Shown here: positions 33,443-63,970 of the stretch, in pieces
How positions within the stretch are numbered: position 1 is the first letter of the stretch
Layout: every line of letters starts with the position of its first letter
Assembly (NCBI GenBank): GCA_963921935.1
Contig: OY998179.1
Span: forward strand, 20,519,114 to 20,583,113
Source: Galeruca laticollis
Lineage: Eukaryota > Arthropoda > Insecta > Coleoptera > Chrysomelidae
DNA length: 64,000 nucleotides
Direction of reading: 5' to 3'
Made by a program: the position numbers and the translations under genes
Notes under the pieces: generated by a model
The model's input: the letters and a program-made list of their open reading frames with translations, nothing else
The model's database searches: none
What the model was told of the DNA's origin: nothing

Positions 33443-33985
33443 TATCAATAAAAAACCTATACCTATTTTCTATTAAAGTATTTAATATTTTTTGTGAGTT
33501 TTTATTACTTATACTCTATTTATTTTCAAGATAAACAAGGTATAAACATTGCGAACACGTGTTAGTACATATCGACCCATCTTATTGGTCGTTCCGGGGG
33601 TGGGTTGTCTTTCGTGCGGCTGCTTCGCCGTCAGAGTGGGTATTCTTGACATGTACATGGCGTGACTTTGTTTTGATCGTATTTATCTTGGAAATAAATA
33701 GGCTTTATAGAGTTACCTACTTATAAAAAGAAATGAATATGTGGAATTTTTGCAAAATAGCTACAAGCCTATGCTAAGTACGTTCATGTAATAAAATAAA
33801 GGTCAAAAATGTTCAAATTCCATTATAAATTTTAAAGCATACGCTACACAAATAATGTCCGACGCATAACTCATGCATTTCAGGGTGCTAGATTTTTTTT
33901 TAAGTAAAAATATTTCAAACTGAAATATCTCAATATTTACTTTTGGTACTTGGACTCCTTGGCTTCTGACCCCCTCAATTATAGT

Positions 33986-36867
33986 ATTTGAAAATTGAGA
34001 AAATGCCTTTAAAACTTTTGCTATTCAAGAATTCTTCATCTACAAACGTGTTTCTACACTTTGATAACAAGACACAATTTCACAAATACAAATAAAATAA
34101 TCAAATATCAATCTCCACATAAGAAGCCAACAGAAAATTATTTGCGATTACTTACAAAGTAGGTTTACGATTTATCCGCCAGAGGGCATCTAGACTTTTG
34201 AAATAGCGAATTGTGCGGATTAGATAAAACATTGGATAGAAGAGACATACAAAAATATTTAATGAAACTCATTTATTTAAACATCTGACTGTCATTTCCG
34301 GTTCTAGCAGGAATTAAACGAGCTTCGTCATTAGGAAATGAGCTCCATAAACCTTTTTTTAAAATTTGGATTCTACGAAAAACTTACATTTATCATATCC
34401 TTGACTTATTTTTAACGCACATTTTATTGTTTTGACATGAAGTGAAAGAATGTGCAAGAAATCCGATATTATTTTCCTACATCATTTCGGGGCCCCTGTA
34501 TGATAAGTACTAATAACATTCCTCCCGGTTCTACAAGAGGTACTGTTAAATCTGACAGTCAGATGTTGATGACGTCAATGATTTATTTCAATTGGAAGCC
34601 ATATAATAAACCCCATATTCATAATCTTCCAAAGTGTCCTGGGTCTAAAGTTGATAGTTTCAGAGGTATCATTGAAGACATTTTCAATGTAGGTATTTTT
34701 ATTAATATGATAATGGGAGTTAATGTCTGCATGATAATCATGTATAACGTTGAATGGTTATGAATATGGGACGTCTCATTAGACCTATTATTTTCATAAT
34801 CAGCATCTGAACATCAGATTTTACGGTATTTCCGTTAGAATCGGAAGGAATGTTGTTAGTACTTGATCATACAAAGCCACCCAGATAACAATGCAAAATA
34901 TTTAGGATTTCAAATGTTTTAGCTTATTTTATTTCAAACTGATAAAATGTGCGACTCATTCAACATTTTTTGGAATCGTCATAGCTAAGGATATAGTATA
35001 TGTTTCAAGTTTTCAAAAATCCAAATTTTGAAAAATATTTAGGGTATTCTATTTGAAAACAACTTCATTGAGTATCTATTTGAACCGGAAATCATAGTCA
35101 AATGTTTGAATACCTGAAATCTTCATCCCAACTACCCATACAACTCACCCAAATTAGAAATCGATAGCTCATTCAATAACAAAACAGTTTACAAAGATCT
35201 TATTAATCTTTGTTTTTGGATTATTTAAACATAATTTACCCTAATAATACGAAATTTTTGTTCTACCAACGTAGTTTTGTATTTTTTCCTGTGGGTTAGT
35301 GTCTTTTTATTGGTTATGACGATACTCAACTTATTTTCAAAACACTCTGTAGTTCAGATGAAAATACAACACCAATATGAAATGATGAGTAGTAATACAT
35401 TTATATTATGTGCCATTGTATATATTTTGCAGACAGGGCGAATGTGCGCCCATGTAGACAGTGCGCATGTGCGCACATATGTGGATTATAACTGGACTCC
35501 CTCAGAGACACAGTTAATGATCACAAAATACGGACGGGTCCGTTTTCTGTGGTTGATGATAGATAAGCAGAGTAGGCATATCATGCCATAATGTTATTTT
35601 TGTTGTTATTCCGAATAAAGATTTTCCAAATTAAGCAGTAACATTTAATTTCATACCACGAACCTTAGAAACATGACTCTTGGCATTTAAAAAATGCAAT
35701 AAAAAATACAGATCCGTATTTGAACATGAAATGTTCAAGGTGGCCAAATTTGTACGAAATTTTGTATATAATTTTTATTCACATGTTTTGATAGTCTACA
35801 AAAAATTGATATGGTAAAGTTTCGGAAAATCTTCGCAAAATAAAAAGATATAAGCAAAAGAAAAATATCAAAATTTTCGATTTTTCTGCTATAACTCCAG
35901 AACTAAATAAGGCATATCAGATTGTTTTGAAGCAAATGAATGACCTATGACGTTGCCGCCATTTAACCATCCTTCTATCTCTTACCGTTACCAAGATCCC
36001 AAAATGCATATACCTACTCGAATTTGAATAGCATTTTATAACAAGTGTGGAAAGATGCAAATATTTCGTATGAGTGCAGGAAATACACTTTCTAATAAGT
36101 TATGTACAGTATTTTTCCTATGACCATGAATATTCAAATTGTGAGTGTTAAAATATCGATACACAGAGAAAACACGTCCAAATAAAAAGAGTTTCTAGAA
36201 AAAAATCACTTGCTGCTAATAAAGTTTTATTAGTGGTAGAAACATTATTCATCAGTAGTTGAAAAAAGCAGATAGCTATTTTTGTCCGTTAAAGCGATCG
36301 ACAAACCTTAGTCACCAGGTAATTTGTACTTAATAAAAAAAGTTTCTAGAACTGAATCATTTACCCTTAACTATCTATCCTTTATCGTAAGTGAGCTCAA
36401 TATCAATCTTCAGTTATCTAAGTATTTGGAATCACATCTTCGACACATTCCGATAACACTCGGATTGCTCGGCTGACCGTTAAGTTGGTTTCAGACAAGA
36501 AATTGCAGCACATAGACAAATAATGTTTATTTCTCTATGTTGCATCATTTGATTTTTAAAATTCGGTAAGACAGCAAACAAACAGCATGTGTGTAGTGTA
36601 GTGAATGTCTCAACGATATTTGTTTGTGCGGTGAGTGGTTTCTGGTCTCACTATTAGGCAAGGCCTACAATGGAATACAAGCAATGTAATTTCCTTTAAT
36701 GAACATATGTTTGCATATGAAGTTAAGATAACTGATAATATATCTTGTTTTTCAGAGATTCAATTTTATTTTCAGATGGTCATTTCGAATGTAAACTCTA
36801 ATAGCAGAACTTACATTAGTTTTTTTTAAATATTTTATTATTTTTTACGTAAGTTAAAACAAACCTT
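33986..36867. other. Gene-free intergenic sequence
   Basis: Open stretches exist (34452..34763 and 35277..35591) but show no recognisable motif, codon pattern or splice context. I do not call them genes. Some blocks (35690..36050) have the look of dispersed noncoding repeats. Confidence 0.5.
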
Positions 36868-37567
36868 TATACAGGGTGTCCCACGACGATTTAGACAAGC
36901 AATATCTCGCAACTGAACAGTAGTACAGAATTGTAATTTTGGGGCTGTATATTAGAACAGATTCTGCAGCTTTTCTTGTTATTATGTTACCAATTACCTT
37001 TTTGTACCTATAACACATTCGAAATTATTAATGGGAGAACTTGTATATTTTTACATTTCTCTGTCACGATTCCAACAAACCAGCACACGTGTTGTGTAAA
37101 ACGACTAATTTAAGAGCTACAGCTAATTAAAAATGTTCGTTCCATGATGGTTAAGACAAGCAATACCTCGGAAATGGGCAGTTTATTTTGAATTTATAAA
37201 TTAAATACAATTATAATGTTGCAGGATTGTCTTTTAATTACAAATTCAAAATGAAATGTTTGGTTCTTAGAGATTGCTTGTCTTATTTGTTGAGGAACAA
37301 GTATTTTTAAGCAGATGTACCTGTAATTAATCGTTTTAGACCACAAGTGTGCTAGTTTGTTGGAATCGTGTTATCGAGAAAAACTTAAAAATCAAAAAAT
37401 ATGCAGGTGGTCCCATTAAGTTTGAGTCTGATGTCACGTAAGCCAAAACAAAATTGTCATTGAGTAACATAATAACAAAAGAAACGCTGCAGCATTTGTT
37501 TTATACCACCAAAATTACAATTCTGTACTACTGTCCAGTTCCGAGATACTGCTTGTCTAAATCGTGT
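36868..37567. repeat. Foldback palindrome of about 700 bp
   Basis: The left arm starts TATACAGGGTGTCCCACGAC, then GATTTAGACAAGCAATATCT. The right arm ends AGATACTGCTTGTCTAAATC. The arms match, with divergence, along about 350 bp up to a centre near 37220, including the mirrored CCAACAAAC and GTTTGTTGG blocks. A further TACAGGGT-type end lies inverted at 37749..37758. Confidence 0.75.
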
Positions 37568-37789
37568 AATTACCATGTCCGTAATATAAGGTTGATTAAT
37601 AATCACTTTTTCAATAGGTTTAGAAAAAATGAAAATTTTAAAATGTCTTGTTTGCAGCCATCGATTAAAGAGATCTCTAAAACCAATTTTCAGATTTAAA
37701 ATCCGTTTGGATCTCAAGATTTCTCTAAGCGACGGTTTTATCAGCCGTACCCTGTATAGGATTTTTTTTGTATGAAAATGTTCCTTATT

Positions 37790-38200
37790 ATTTTTATTTT
37801 TTATTTTGTATAATTTAAAAAAAATTAATAATTTTAAAACTTACGTGTTCCTATATGATTTTTACTGTACTTAGACTAAAAACGTTCCTTATACTATTTT
37901 TAACTTTTATTTTCGTCTTTTTAGGTAATTTAAGAAAATCAATAAGTTTAAAACTTACATGTTTTTGAATTGGCGGTATTAAGACTGAACACTAATTCCT
38001 TACTACTTTTAAGTTACTTTTATTAATTTCGTATTTTTTGTCAAAAAAATTAATCATTTTAAAACTTAAATGTTTTTGTTTGATTTGTAGTATTCTACTT
38101 AGACTGAAAACGTTCCTTATTATTTTTAACTTACTTTTATTTTTGGTTATTTTGAGAAAATTGTATATTTTGAAAAGTGTTTTTTTAATTGCTTAAAAAA
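37790..38200 (+). repeat. Degenerate tandem repeat, four copies of 94 to 117 bp
   Basis: Units start with GTTCCTTATTATTTTTA-like sequence at 37790, 37884, 37995 and 38112, and share TTTTAAAACTTACATGTTTT and ACTTAGACTGAAAAC blocks. Confidence 0.75.
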
Positions 38201-38416
38201 TACATATGTTAATTTTTTATAATTTTAAAATTAATATTTTTTATAAATTTGCTCTTTTTAACCCATTTCTGAGTGTTTCGCAAATATGGAAAACTAATGA
38301 TGGAAAAATATGAAATTTGAAGTTTGTATTCCAAATCTGTTAATTCATAATTATTTTTTATAAAATACATTTGACATACCTGGTTCATAAAATTTCAACT
38401 TTGGATTAGTTTTTCA

Positions 38417-38885
38417 GTACCGAGTGCCCCTAATAAACTTTAAATGCTTATAAATTCTAAACGGTGCAGAATAGAAATATGCGGTTTTTACTGAAATGTT
38501 TCATTTTAGTACAAGTTTTGGTCGAATAGATTGGAATTTTTCCATCGCTTCCGATTACGTCAAAACAAAAATGGCGGATAATTACAATTTCCGTCAGTTG
38601 CTAACCGATTTTGAAAAGTTTCCATCGCTATATAGGTGAAGATCACTTGTCAAACTACAAAAAATATAATGCTCGTTTCATTAACAAAGTCTATAAAAAA
38701 ATTGTCATAAATTGGCTATTTCTGTTGTTTCGTAAACGAAAACGACAGAAAAAACTTAATCTCTTCAAACGAAACTTGTAGCTACTAAAATGAAACAATT
38801 CCGTGAAAACCGCATATTTCCCTCCTGAACCGTTTAGAATTTATAGGCAGTTAAAATAGGGGAAATATAAGTGGGCACCATGTAC
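38417..38885. repeat. Inverted-repeat MITE-like element
   Basis: The left arm runs GTACCGAGTGCCCC and TATAAATTCTAAACGGT and the right arm mirrors it (ACCGTTTAGAATTTATA, GTGGGCACCATGTAC). The arms are about 110 bp around a 250-bp loop that includes AAAATGGCGG. Confidence 0.7.
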
Positions 38886-40003
38886 AAGCCTAAATACCAA
38901 GATTTAGGTTAATAAATAAATCGATTACTGTAAATAAACTTTTCAATTAGTCCTGATAACCTGTATTACTAAGGTAAATATACATTTTAACTATTATAGG
39001 TTATAAAGTTATTCAAGATAAATCACTAAAGGTAGGTATACAATATGTCAGATTTAATAAACGATATTATATTAAATAGCTAGTAGCAAGTTATCTAGGT
39101 CGATAACTGTAAGCGACTAAATAATTTACGGTAAATAAAATAGACTACTTGAAATATATCTATGATAAGTGATCTCTATATTAACTGTAAATGTTTAATT
39201 TTAGCAATAAGGTTTTTTCTGTGGTAAATGAATAAGTCATTTGTCCCCTATTTAATCGATTTTTTCTGCCACTGCAAGTGAATATTCGCTCATGGCTAGC
39301 GAATTTTTTTGTCTGTGTACCATTTTGGTAATTGTTACTTACGTCCTTCAAAACAGTATCAAACTGGGTTGTTTACAATACAGGGAGGACAAAAAATATA
39401 TTTTACAATACATTATTTCTCCCCTATTATTAATAATAACTCTAACAGTTTGGAGGCAACAAAGATTGATGATATATTTGCTACACTATATTCACATAAC
39501 CTTTCCTATATTATACAGAATCTAATTCTAAGCAGGTCTTTCAATCCCAATTCTCCCATAAAATGTAATAGAATTTCTTATTTAACGTTAGCAAATGTTT
39601 TCACCGAGCCTTCTTTGATTTTTCTCCTTTCCAGTATTAATCTGTGTCTATAGGTAGTTGCACCATTCCACCTATTCTCTTTAAAACAAATCTTCAAGTT
39701 ACAATGCGTTAACATTTTTAGAGTGAGTTTCCGATTTTCTATATAGGGTAGAGATGATACTGTGTTAAAGCACAAGATATTTCTTCTTATTTCGGAATTC
39801 ACCTATATTCAAATACAATTTTTTTGATCAACTATACCATTAAACACTTCTCGTACCTTCCCCCGTATTATTGAACAAATATTGGGGGATATATTATACC
39901 CATCTTATTTAAATAATAGTCTGATTCATCAAATTGATAAGATAGTAACTTTTACAAATAATATCAAGCTACGGTTTGTAGGTTATGTAGGTAGTGTTTC
40001 AAA
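38886..40003. other. Region upstream of the secreted-protein gene
   Basis: No gene was called. ATATATTATA at 39890..39899 lies about 110 bp before the proposed start codon and is a possible TATA element. The AT-rich background makes this weak. Confidence 0.3.
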
Positions 40004-59015
<19,012 letters not shown>

Positions 59016-59858
59016 GTAAGTCATTTATATTTTTGCTGTATCTAATTCAATGCACTTTGTGAGATATTCATTCCTCATTTACTTTTGTATTTGCAACGAA
59101 ACAACATGTATATAGTCTAGTATTATTTGTTGAATTCGTACATTGTAATACAGTAAAACTTAGTTAAGTTAGACCTGATTAAGTGAGAAACATCCATAGT
59201 TGGAAGTTATGATGAGCACCGAATTACCTCTGTTGGTGGGACAATACTAACCTGTATATATGGGATTGGTTCTTTCGACTTTATCGTCATAATTATCTCT
59301 ATAATTAAGACAGGTAAATGGTTTTCTTTGAATTTTATAGGTATTTATAGATACTGAAATAAGAATTCCGTACTTGCAAAATTTTGTCTTTCTTAAATCA
59401 CCTCTAGTTTTAGTTTGGTTTTGTTTTCGTCCGGATGTTTATTTGAAAAATTCCGAAACGAAGGCTTAAGTGCTTTTATTACTATGTGAAAAACTAATTT
59501 TAATATCCATTTATGAAAGAAATGCGATCAAGTTTGTGTCGAATTTATTGTACCAAAATCCCCTCTTTATATAGTCTATTTGAAAATCAAGAGAGAGTAA
59601 ATTCCCAGAATAAAAACTAATTCGGTATGCAAAACTATAGTACAGTACGTGCGGTAAAACTTCAATATTTGTAATGCATTCTAAATGGTTTTTGTTAATT
59701 TCAATACAAAATTTATTACATTTCTTGGACTATCACATTATTTTATGATCTTTCATTGTTACTACAGTAGGTCTAAGAGGATTAACGTGCGTCATAGGCG
59801 TAACCAGAATAGAAAGGGATAATTGTTATTTAACGACCTCCGAATGGCAAGAATGGCA
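59016..59858. other. AT-rich sequence after exon 5
   Basis: No exon was found. TACAGTAAAACTTAGTTAAG near 59150 has the wording of a Tigger/pogo-type end, without a partner. 59570..59610 is one arm of an inverted repeat with 63737..63777. Confidence 0.45.
59570..59610 (+). repeat. Inverted repeat arm, left
   Basis: 41 bases matching the reverse complement of 63737..63777 at 38 positions. The two arms are 4.1 kb apart and enclose the MULE and the IS630-like pseudogene. Confidence 0.75.
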
Positions 59859-59866
59859 ACCGCTTC
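59859..59866 (+). repeat. 8-bp target-site duplication of the MULE, left
   Basis: ACCGCTTC, identical to 61842..61849. Confidence 0.85.
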
Positions 59867-61841
59867 GGGCGGATGTAATTTCGGCCGGAAAAAGGGCAGG
59901 TACTAAAAGCCGGTAGGTAAATTCGGCCGGAGGTTTTAAGTTGCTTCCTTATCTCATAGGTATTTTCGGCCGCAAATCAAATAAAATAACAGAATGCTTT
60001 ATATTAAAATATTTCTTTATTTCAATAAAATTATTACATCAACTTATTTCTATAACTTAGGTAAACTATAAATTTTTAAAAAACGTTTTGATGTGATACA
60101 GATTTAACGAAATTAATTCTAGAAATATTGTCAGATCGAAGCATATTTACCATGTTTTCGATAAATTTTAGTTTGTTTTTTACTTGTTTGTCTTTAATTT
60201 TTGCTGGAATATTTAAATTTTTTATTTTTAAATATGCATCGATCTGACAATCTTTTAATTTTTCTATAAAAATAAATATAGAAGGGTGACTTGAATAAAA
60301 ACTAGAATTAAAGTGCGAATGGAATGATTCGCAGGCATTTGTGGTTCTTTTAATTGATGGGTTTTCATATGCCCATATATTTGGTGGAAAATGAGATTCT
60401 GGCGCTATGTAGTTTTCTAATAAATAGTCTGCGTATTTATCTATAAGTTTATGGTCCGGTTTGTATGACATGAGATCAAATATGAAACAATCTTCAACTT
60501 CAGAGGGGTCTAAATAAGTTAGCCCAAAAGTATGAGTAAGCCATTTGCTTTCCTCGCAGTTTTTATCTTTATACATTTGGGTTAACCCTAATGATTGTAT
60601 TTTCCTATACCACGCCTGGTGCAAGTGGAATCTACAACCATTTAGTTTGGTTTTGGGAAAGACAACTTTTAATGCGTTATGAATTGCGATTTCAAAATCC
60701 ACAAATACCTCCTTCGGTTCAAAAACAATATTATAAAGTTCAAAAATTTTAGATTTTACCAACAGAAAAAGTCTCATATATGTGTCACTGGTCTTATTGG
60801 GCAACAGACAATACAAAAGAGGAACATAATGCCCATTTTCCAGTCCATGGATGGTAAATAACTGATAAAAATATTTTGTACAATAAGAAAATGTGCCATC
60901 CATGTAAAAATCTTTCATTTTACATAAACTTATTATATTTGTATGGCAAGAAAAATCAATGATATTATCAGCTGTGCTGTTAATAAACAAAAAATTTTCA
61001 CCTGTTGTGGTTTTCGGTCCATAACTATCGAGTACAGAATGTACATCGTGAATATCCTTAGGCAGGGCTGGTAAGAGCTTACGGCGGCTGTTGTACAAAT
61101 TTCTTCTTATTAGACTGACATCTATCGATGACAAATTCTCAGGCAAATGATTTGAAAGAACGCTTTTAATAATTTTTGAAGGTTTCTCCGATATGTCTTC
61201 CTCAGCTTTGCGCTTGCATGAAGTCGTCACTATTTTTCTCTCCAACGTAGTTTCATCGGACTCGTGGTTGTGGATTAATTCACTTCTAGTAACTGTGTAT
61301 TCCGCACCAACAGTGTACAGTTTGGCTAAACATCTTAAATTTTTCTTTATACACCTCCAACGTACTTCACCACTTTTTAATACGTCCTGTTTACAAAACT
61401 GAAACTTTTCTACAACTAGTAAGTCACAACCGCGTGAACTCTTAATTACTGAAACTGATGCCATCGTATACAAATAATATATTTTATGCTTTCTATCGAC
61501 TAGTAGCTTAAAGATAAGTTATAATACTGACTAGCTATAATAATTTTATACCTGTTATTTGTGAATTTTATACATTTAAAGGAATAATCTTAAGTAGGTA
61601 CAACATAGTTATTAGAATAAAGAGATAAGTAAATTAAAGGTATTTCCGACAGGTACACAGGATTAGGTATTTCCAAATAAATACACAACTAATATTTTAC
61701 AGAAACTATTAAGCGTAATTACCAATATTTTAATCTCATCGTAAACATCAACCCCTCGGCCGAAATTACCCCTGTCATAAATGGTACCCTTTGATTTATG
61801 CAGGTAGGCCAAGGGATTACCGGCCGAAATTACGCCCGCCG
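59867..61841 (-). mobile_element. Compact MULE transposon, 1975 bp
   Basis: The ends are GGGCGGATGTAATTTCGGCC and, reversed from the right, CGGCGGGCGTAATTTCGGCC, flanked by identical ACCGCTTC octamers. The size is in the range made by Mutator-like elements. Inside each end the motif CGGCCGAAATTAC or GTAATTTCGGCCG recurs two or three times (59870..59990 and 61750..61840), as expected of transposase-binding subterminal repeats. It contains a single unbroken transposase gene and almost nothing else. Confidence 0.85.
60076..61473 (-). CDS. MULE transposase with FLYWCH-type zinc finger, uninterrupted
   Basis: A 465-codon ORF. Residues about 15 to 75 form a FLYWCH-like zinc finger (VVEKFQFCKQ, VRWRCIKKNLRCLAKLY, then IHNHE: F..W.C..C...H.H). 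Residues 185 to 300 form the MULE nuclease domain: MKDFYMDGTFSYCTKYFYQL with the first catalytic Asp, HYVPLLYCLLPNKTSDTYMR, EVFVDFEIAIHNALKVVFPK with the second, LNGCRFHLHQAWYRKIQ (C-x2-H). TTNACESFHSHFNSSF near residue 385 supplies the likely catalytic Glu. It is complete, has no stops, and lies between matching TIRs with a target duplication, so it may encode active transposase. The start used is the ATG at 61473; the fifth codon is also ATG (61461). Confidence 0.87.
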   Translation of the reverse strand: MYTMASVSVIKSSRGCDLLVVEKFQFCKQDVLKSGEVRWRCIKKNLRCLAKLYTVGAEYTVTRSELIHNHESDETTLERKIVTTSCKRKAEEDISEKPSKIIKSVLSNHLPENLSSIDVSLIRRNLYNSRRKLLPALPKDIHDVHSVLDSYGPKTTTGENFLFINSTADNIIDFSCHTNIISLCKMKDFYMDGTFSYCTKYFYQLFTIHGLENGHYVPLLYCLLPNKTSDTYMRLFLLVKSKIFELYNIVFEPKEVFVDFEIAIHNALKVVFPKTKLNGCRFHLHQAWYRKIQSLGLTQMYKDKNCEESKWLTHTFGLTYLDPSEVEDCFIFDLMSYKPDHKLIDKYADYLLENYIAPESHFPPNIWAYENPSIKRTTNACESFHSHFNSSFYSSHPSIFIFIEKLKDCQIDAYLKIKNLNIPAKIKDKQVKNKLKFIENMVNMLRSDNISRINFVKSVSHQNVF

Positions 61842-61849
61842 ACCGCTTC
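61842..61849 (+). repeat. 8-bp target-site duplication of the MULE, right
   Basis: ACCGCTTC, identical to 59859..59866. Confidence 0.85.
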
Positions 61850-61942
61850 TAATGACAGATATTTTGACTTAAATAGTGCTTAAGTTTCTAGAAATGCAGT
61901 TATTTGATTTTCGATAAACGTGACAAATAGTAGTGACTAAAA

Positions 61943-63301
61943 ATGGAAGCAGTTTGTGAGTATACGCCAGTGAAAAAATTAAAACTAAACCATTTATCGC
62001 TCAATGAAAAGAGTGCTGTAGTGAATGTGTACCACTATTTTAAACATCAAAATCCCTTAAACACTATTGACAGTGTAGTTGAAACAACATCTAAGGCAAT
62101 GGGATATGGAAAATCTACAATATATAGAGTTCTAAAGGAGGAAAAATCAGGTGGAGTAACCTCACCAAAGCCGAAACCAGGTAGACCAAAACTATTAAAA
62201 GTCAACGTGGACGAGTTTTTTAAAAATGCTATTCGTAAGCTTGTTCACTCATTTTTTATAAACAAGCAAATACCAACTTTAGATAAAGTTTTGCAAGCCA
62301 TTACGAATGATGTTGATTTACCCACAATAAGCCGGGATAAACTATGGAAAGTGTTACATGAGTTAAACTTTAAATTTGAAAAAATGGGCAGACACTCAAT
62401 GATAATTGATTCTGAAGAAATTGTATGTTGGAGAAGACAGTACCTCAGAAGAATACAACAAGTTAAAGCTCAAAATAAAAACATTTATTATTTAGATGAA
62501 ACATGGGTTAATGAAGGACATTGTGTAGGAAGAGTTTGGAAAGACAAAAATATAAAATCATCCCATCAAGCTTTTCTAGAAGGATATACTACTGGTTTTA
62601 AGGAACCTATAGGAAAAGGTAAAAGATTAATTATTTGTCATATAGGCAGTACAAACGGTTTTCTTGAGAATGGTTTACTCTTATTTGAATAAAAAAAAAC
62701 CGTTGATTATCACGAAGAAATGAATGGAGACGTGTTTTAGGAATATTTTGAACAGATGATTCAATTCATACCAAAAGGATCGGTTATTATAATGGACAAT
62801 GCAAGTTACCACTCCAGATTACTTGAACCTTTACCAACCACTAAATGGAAAAAGGATGAAATTGCAAAATGGTTATCTTCTAAAAATTTAGCCTTTGACA
62901 ATACAATGCTGAGGGCAGAATTGTTAACTATTGCTAAAAAACATAAGCAAAATTATAAAAAATATAATATTGAGGAGATAGCCAAAAAACGAGAAATTGA
63001 AATCCTTCGTTTACCACCCTACCATTGTGAGATGAATCCGATAGAATTAATATGGGCTCAAGTTAAAGGTTATGTTGCCAGAAATAACACGACTTTTAAA
63101 TTATCAGATGTTAAAAATCTCTTCAATAAGGCAATATCTGAAGTAACAAGTGAAAATTGGCAAAAATGTATTAGACACGTTACAGAAATAGAAAAAAAAA
63201 TGTGGGAGCTAGATAACATAATTGATATTACTATAGAGCCCATTGTAATTTCTCTAGAATCAGATGGTGAATCTTCTGACACAGAGTGCGAGGAACCATA
63301 A
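61943..63301 (+). pseudogene. IS630/Tc1-like DDE_3 transposase with two in-frame stops
   Basis: 453 codons in one frame with only two stops, TAA at 62690..62692 and TAG at about 62738..62740. The N-terminus is a helix-turn-helix (LSLNEKSAVVNVYHYFK, GKSTIYRVLKEEKSGG, then KPGRPKLLKV). Then NIYYLDETWVNEGH (first catalytic Asp), VIIMDNASYHSRLLEPLP (second), LPPYHCEMNPIELIWAQVKG (Glu), and an acidic C-terminus. No frameshift is seen, so the loss is recent. It starts 93 bp after the MULE. No TIRs were recognised. Confidence 0.9.
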
Positions 63302-63800
63302 CTTTAAAATTATTAATTTATGTACTTTAATTTTATTTTTAGATTTTAATTTTTTAAGATTTAATATTGTCGTATTTTTTGCATGTTGCTCGTCAAATTT
63401 TATCCTTGCGGTTGGTTTTGTTTTTCTCATATACCTACTTAATTGTTTTTTTAGCTCCTCATATTAATTTATAAATAATTGTAATTATCTGTACATATTA
63501 TATACATATTTTATAAATAAACATATGCCTAAAACAAAATGCCTAAAATAATATTGACTTTTTCTTCATTTTACCCAAATTAAATTACTACTTACGAATT
63601 ATGTTTATCTATCTAAAATTGGTAATCTAGGTATAAATAACTAAAACAAATTAAATATTTCTATTTCCATATTAATTTAATTTTGAAAACGCACGTCTAT
63701 GGTTTACTGCCTTTAACACTGATAACTGCAAAACATTTCTGGGAATTTACTCTCTCTTGATTAGAAAATAGACTATAAAATGATTCAGAATAAAGATAAA
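63302..63800. other. AT-rich sequence without a gene
   Basis: Nothing was recognised apart from the inverted-repeat arm at 63737..63777. Confidence 0.5.
63737..63777 (-). repeat. Inverted repeat arm, right
   Basis: Matches the reverse complement of 59570..59610 at 38 of 41 positions. Confidence 0.75.
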
Positions 63801-63804
63801 ATTC

Positions 63805-63970
63805 TAAAGGAGAAGGAAAACTGAAACGGGTACGTTTATCAGAATATCTTGAAATTGAACAATGTTTGTCATGGGTCAAGCAACTTCGTAACAAAAACTT
63901 TCTGATAAGTGGACCGATGAATAAAGAGAAGGCACAAGATTGTGCGAGTCATATGGAGACATCCACATGA
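63805..63970 (+). pseudogene. Tigger/Tc5-type CENP-B helix-turn-helix fragment at the window edge
   Basis: The plus strand reads KLKRVRLSEYLEIEQCLSWV, then KQLRNKNFLISGPMNKEKAQ and DCASHMETST, then TGA. This matches the second DNA-binding helix-turn-helix of Tigger/pogo/Tc5 transposases (xLxEYxxVExxLLxWFxxxRxKNxPISGPMLxEKA). The catalytic domain would lie to the right of the window or be absent. Confidence 0.6.

Larger units (their letters stand above)
29392..33985. mobile_element. TIR-bounded element carrying a DDE-like gene, with a nested hAT
   Basis: At 29392..29428 the sequence AATTGAGAGGGTCAGAAGCC...GGTCCAAGT is mirrored at 33950..33985, which reads, reversed, AATTGAGGGGGTCAGAAGCC...AGTCCAAGT. 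These are terminal inverted repeats of about 33 bp with few mismatches. Copies of GGTCCAAGTA also occur just inside (31120..31140). Between them lie a hAT insertion (29491..31041) and a broken gene (31655..33442). The target duplication is ambiguous because the flanks ATAATT/AATTAT are palindromic. Confidence 0.6.

Noticed and set aside
34452..34763. 103-codon plus-strand open frame
   Set aside because: No recognised motif, no splice or promoter context, and composition like the surrounding intergenic DNA.
35277..35591. 104-codon plus-strand frame with a hydrophobic start, resembling a signal peptide
   Set aside because: AT-rich sequence readily gives hydrophobic starts; the rest shows no protein-like pattern.
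39292..39653. Two overlapping plus-strand frames upstream of the secreted-protein gene
   Set aside because: They overlap in different frames, have low-complexity composition, and lack motifs.
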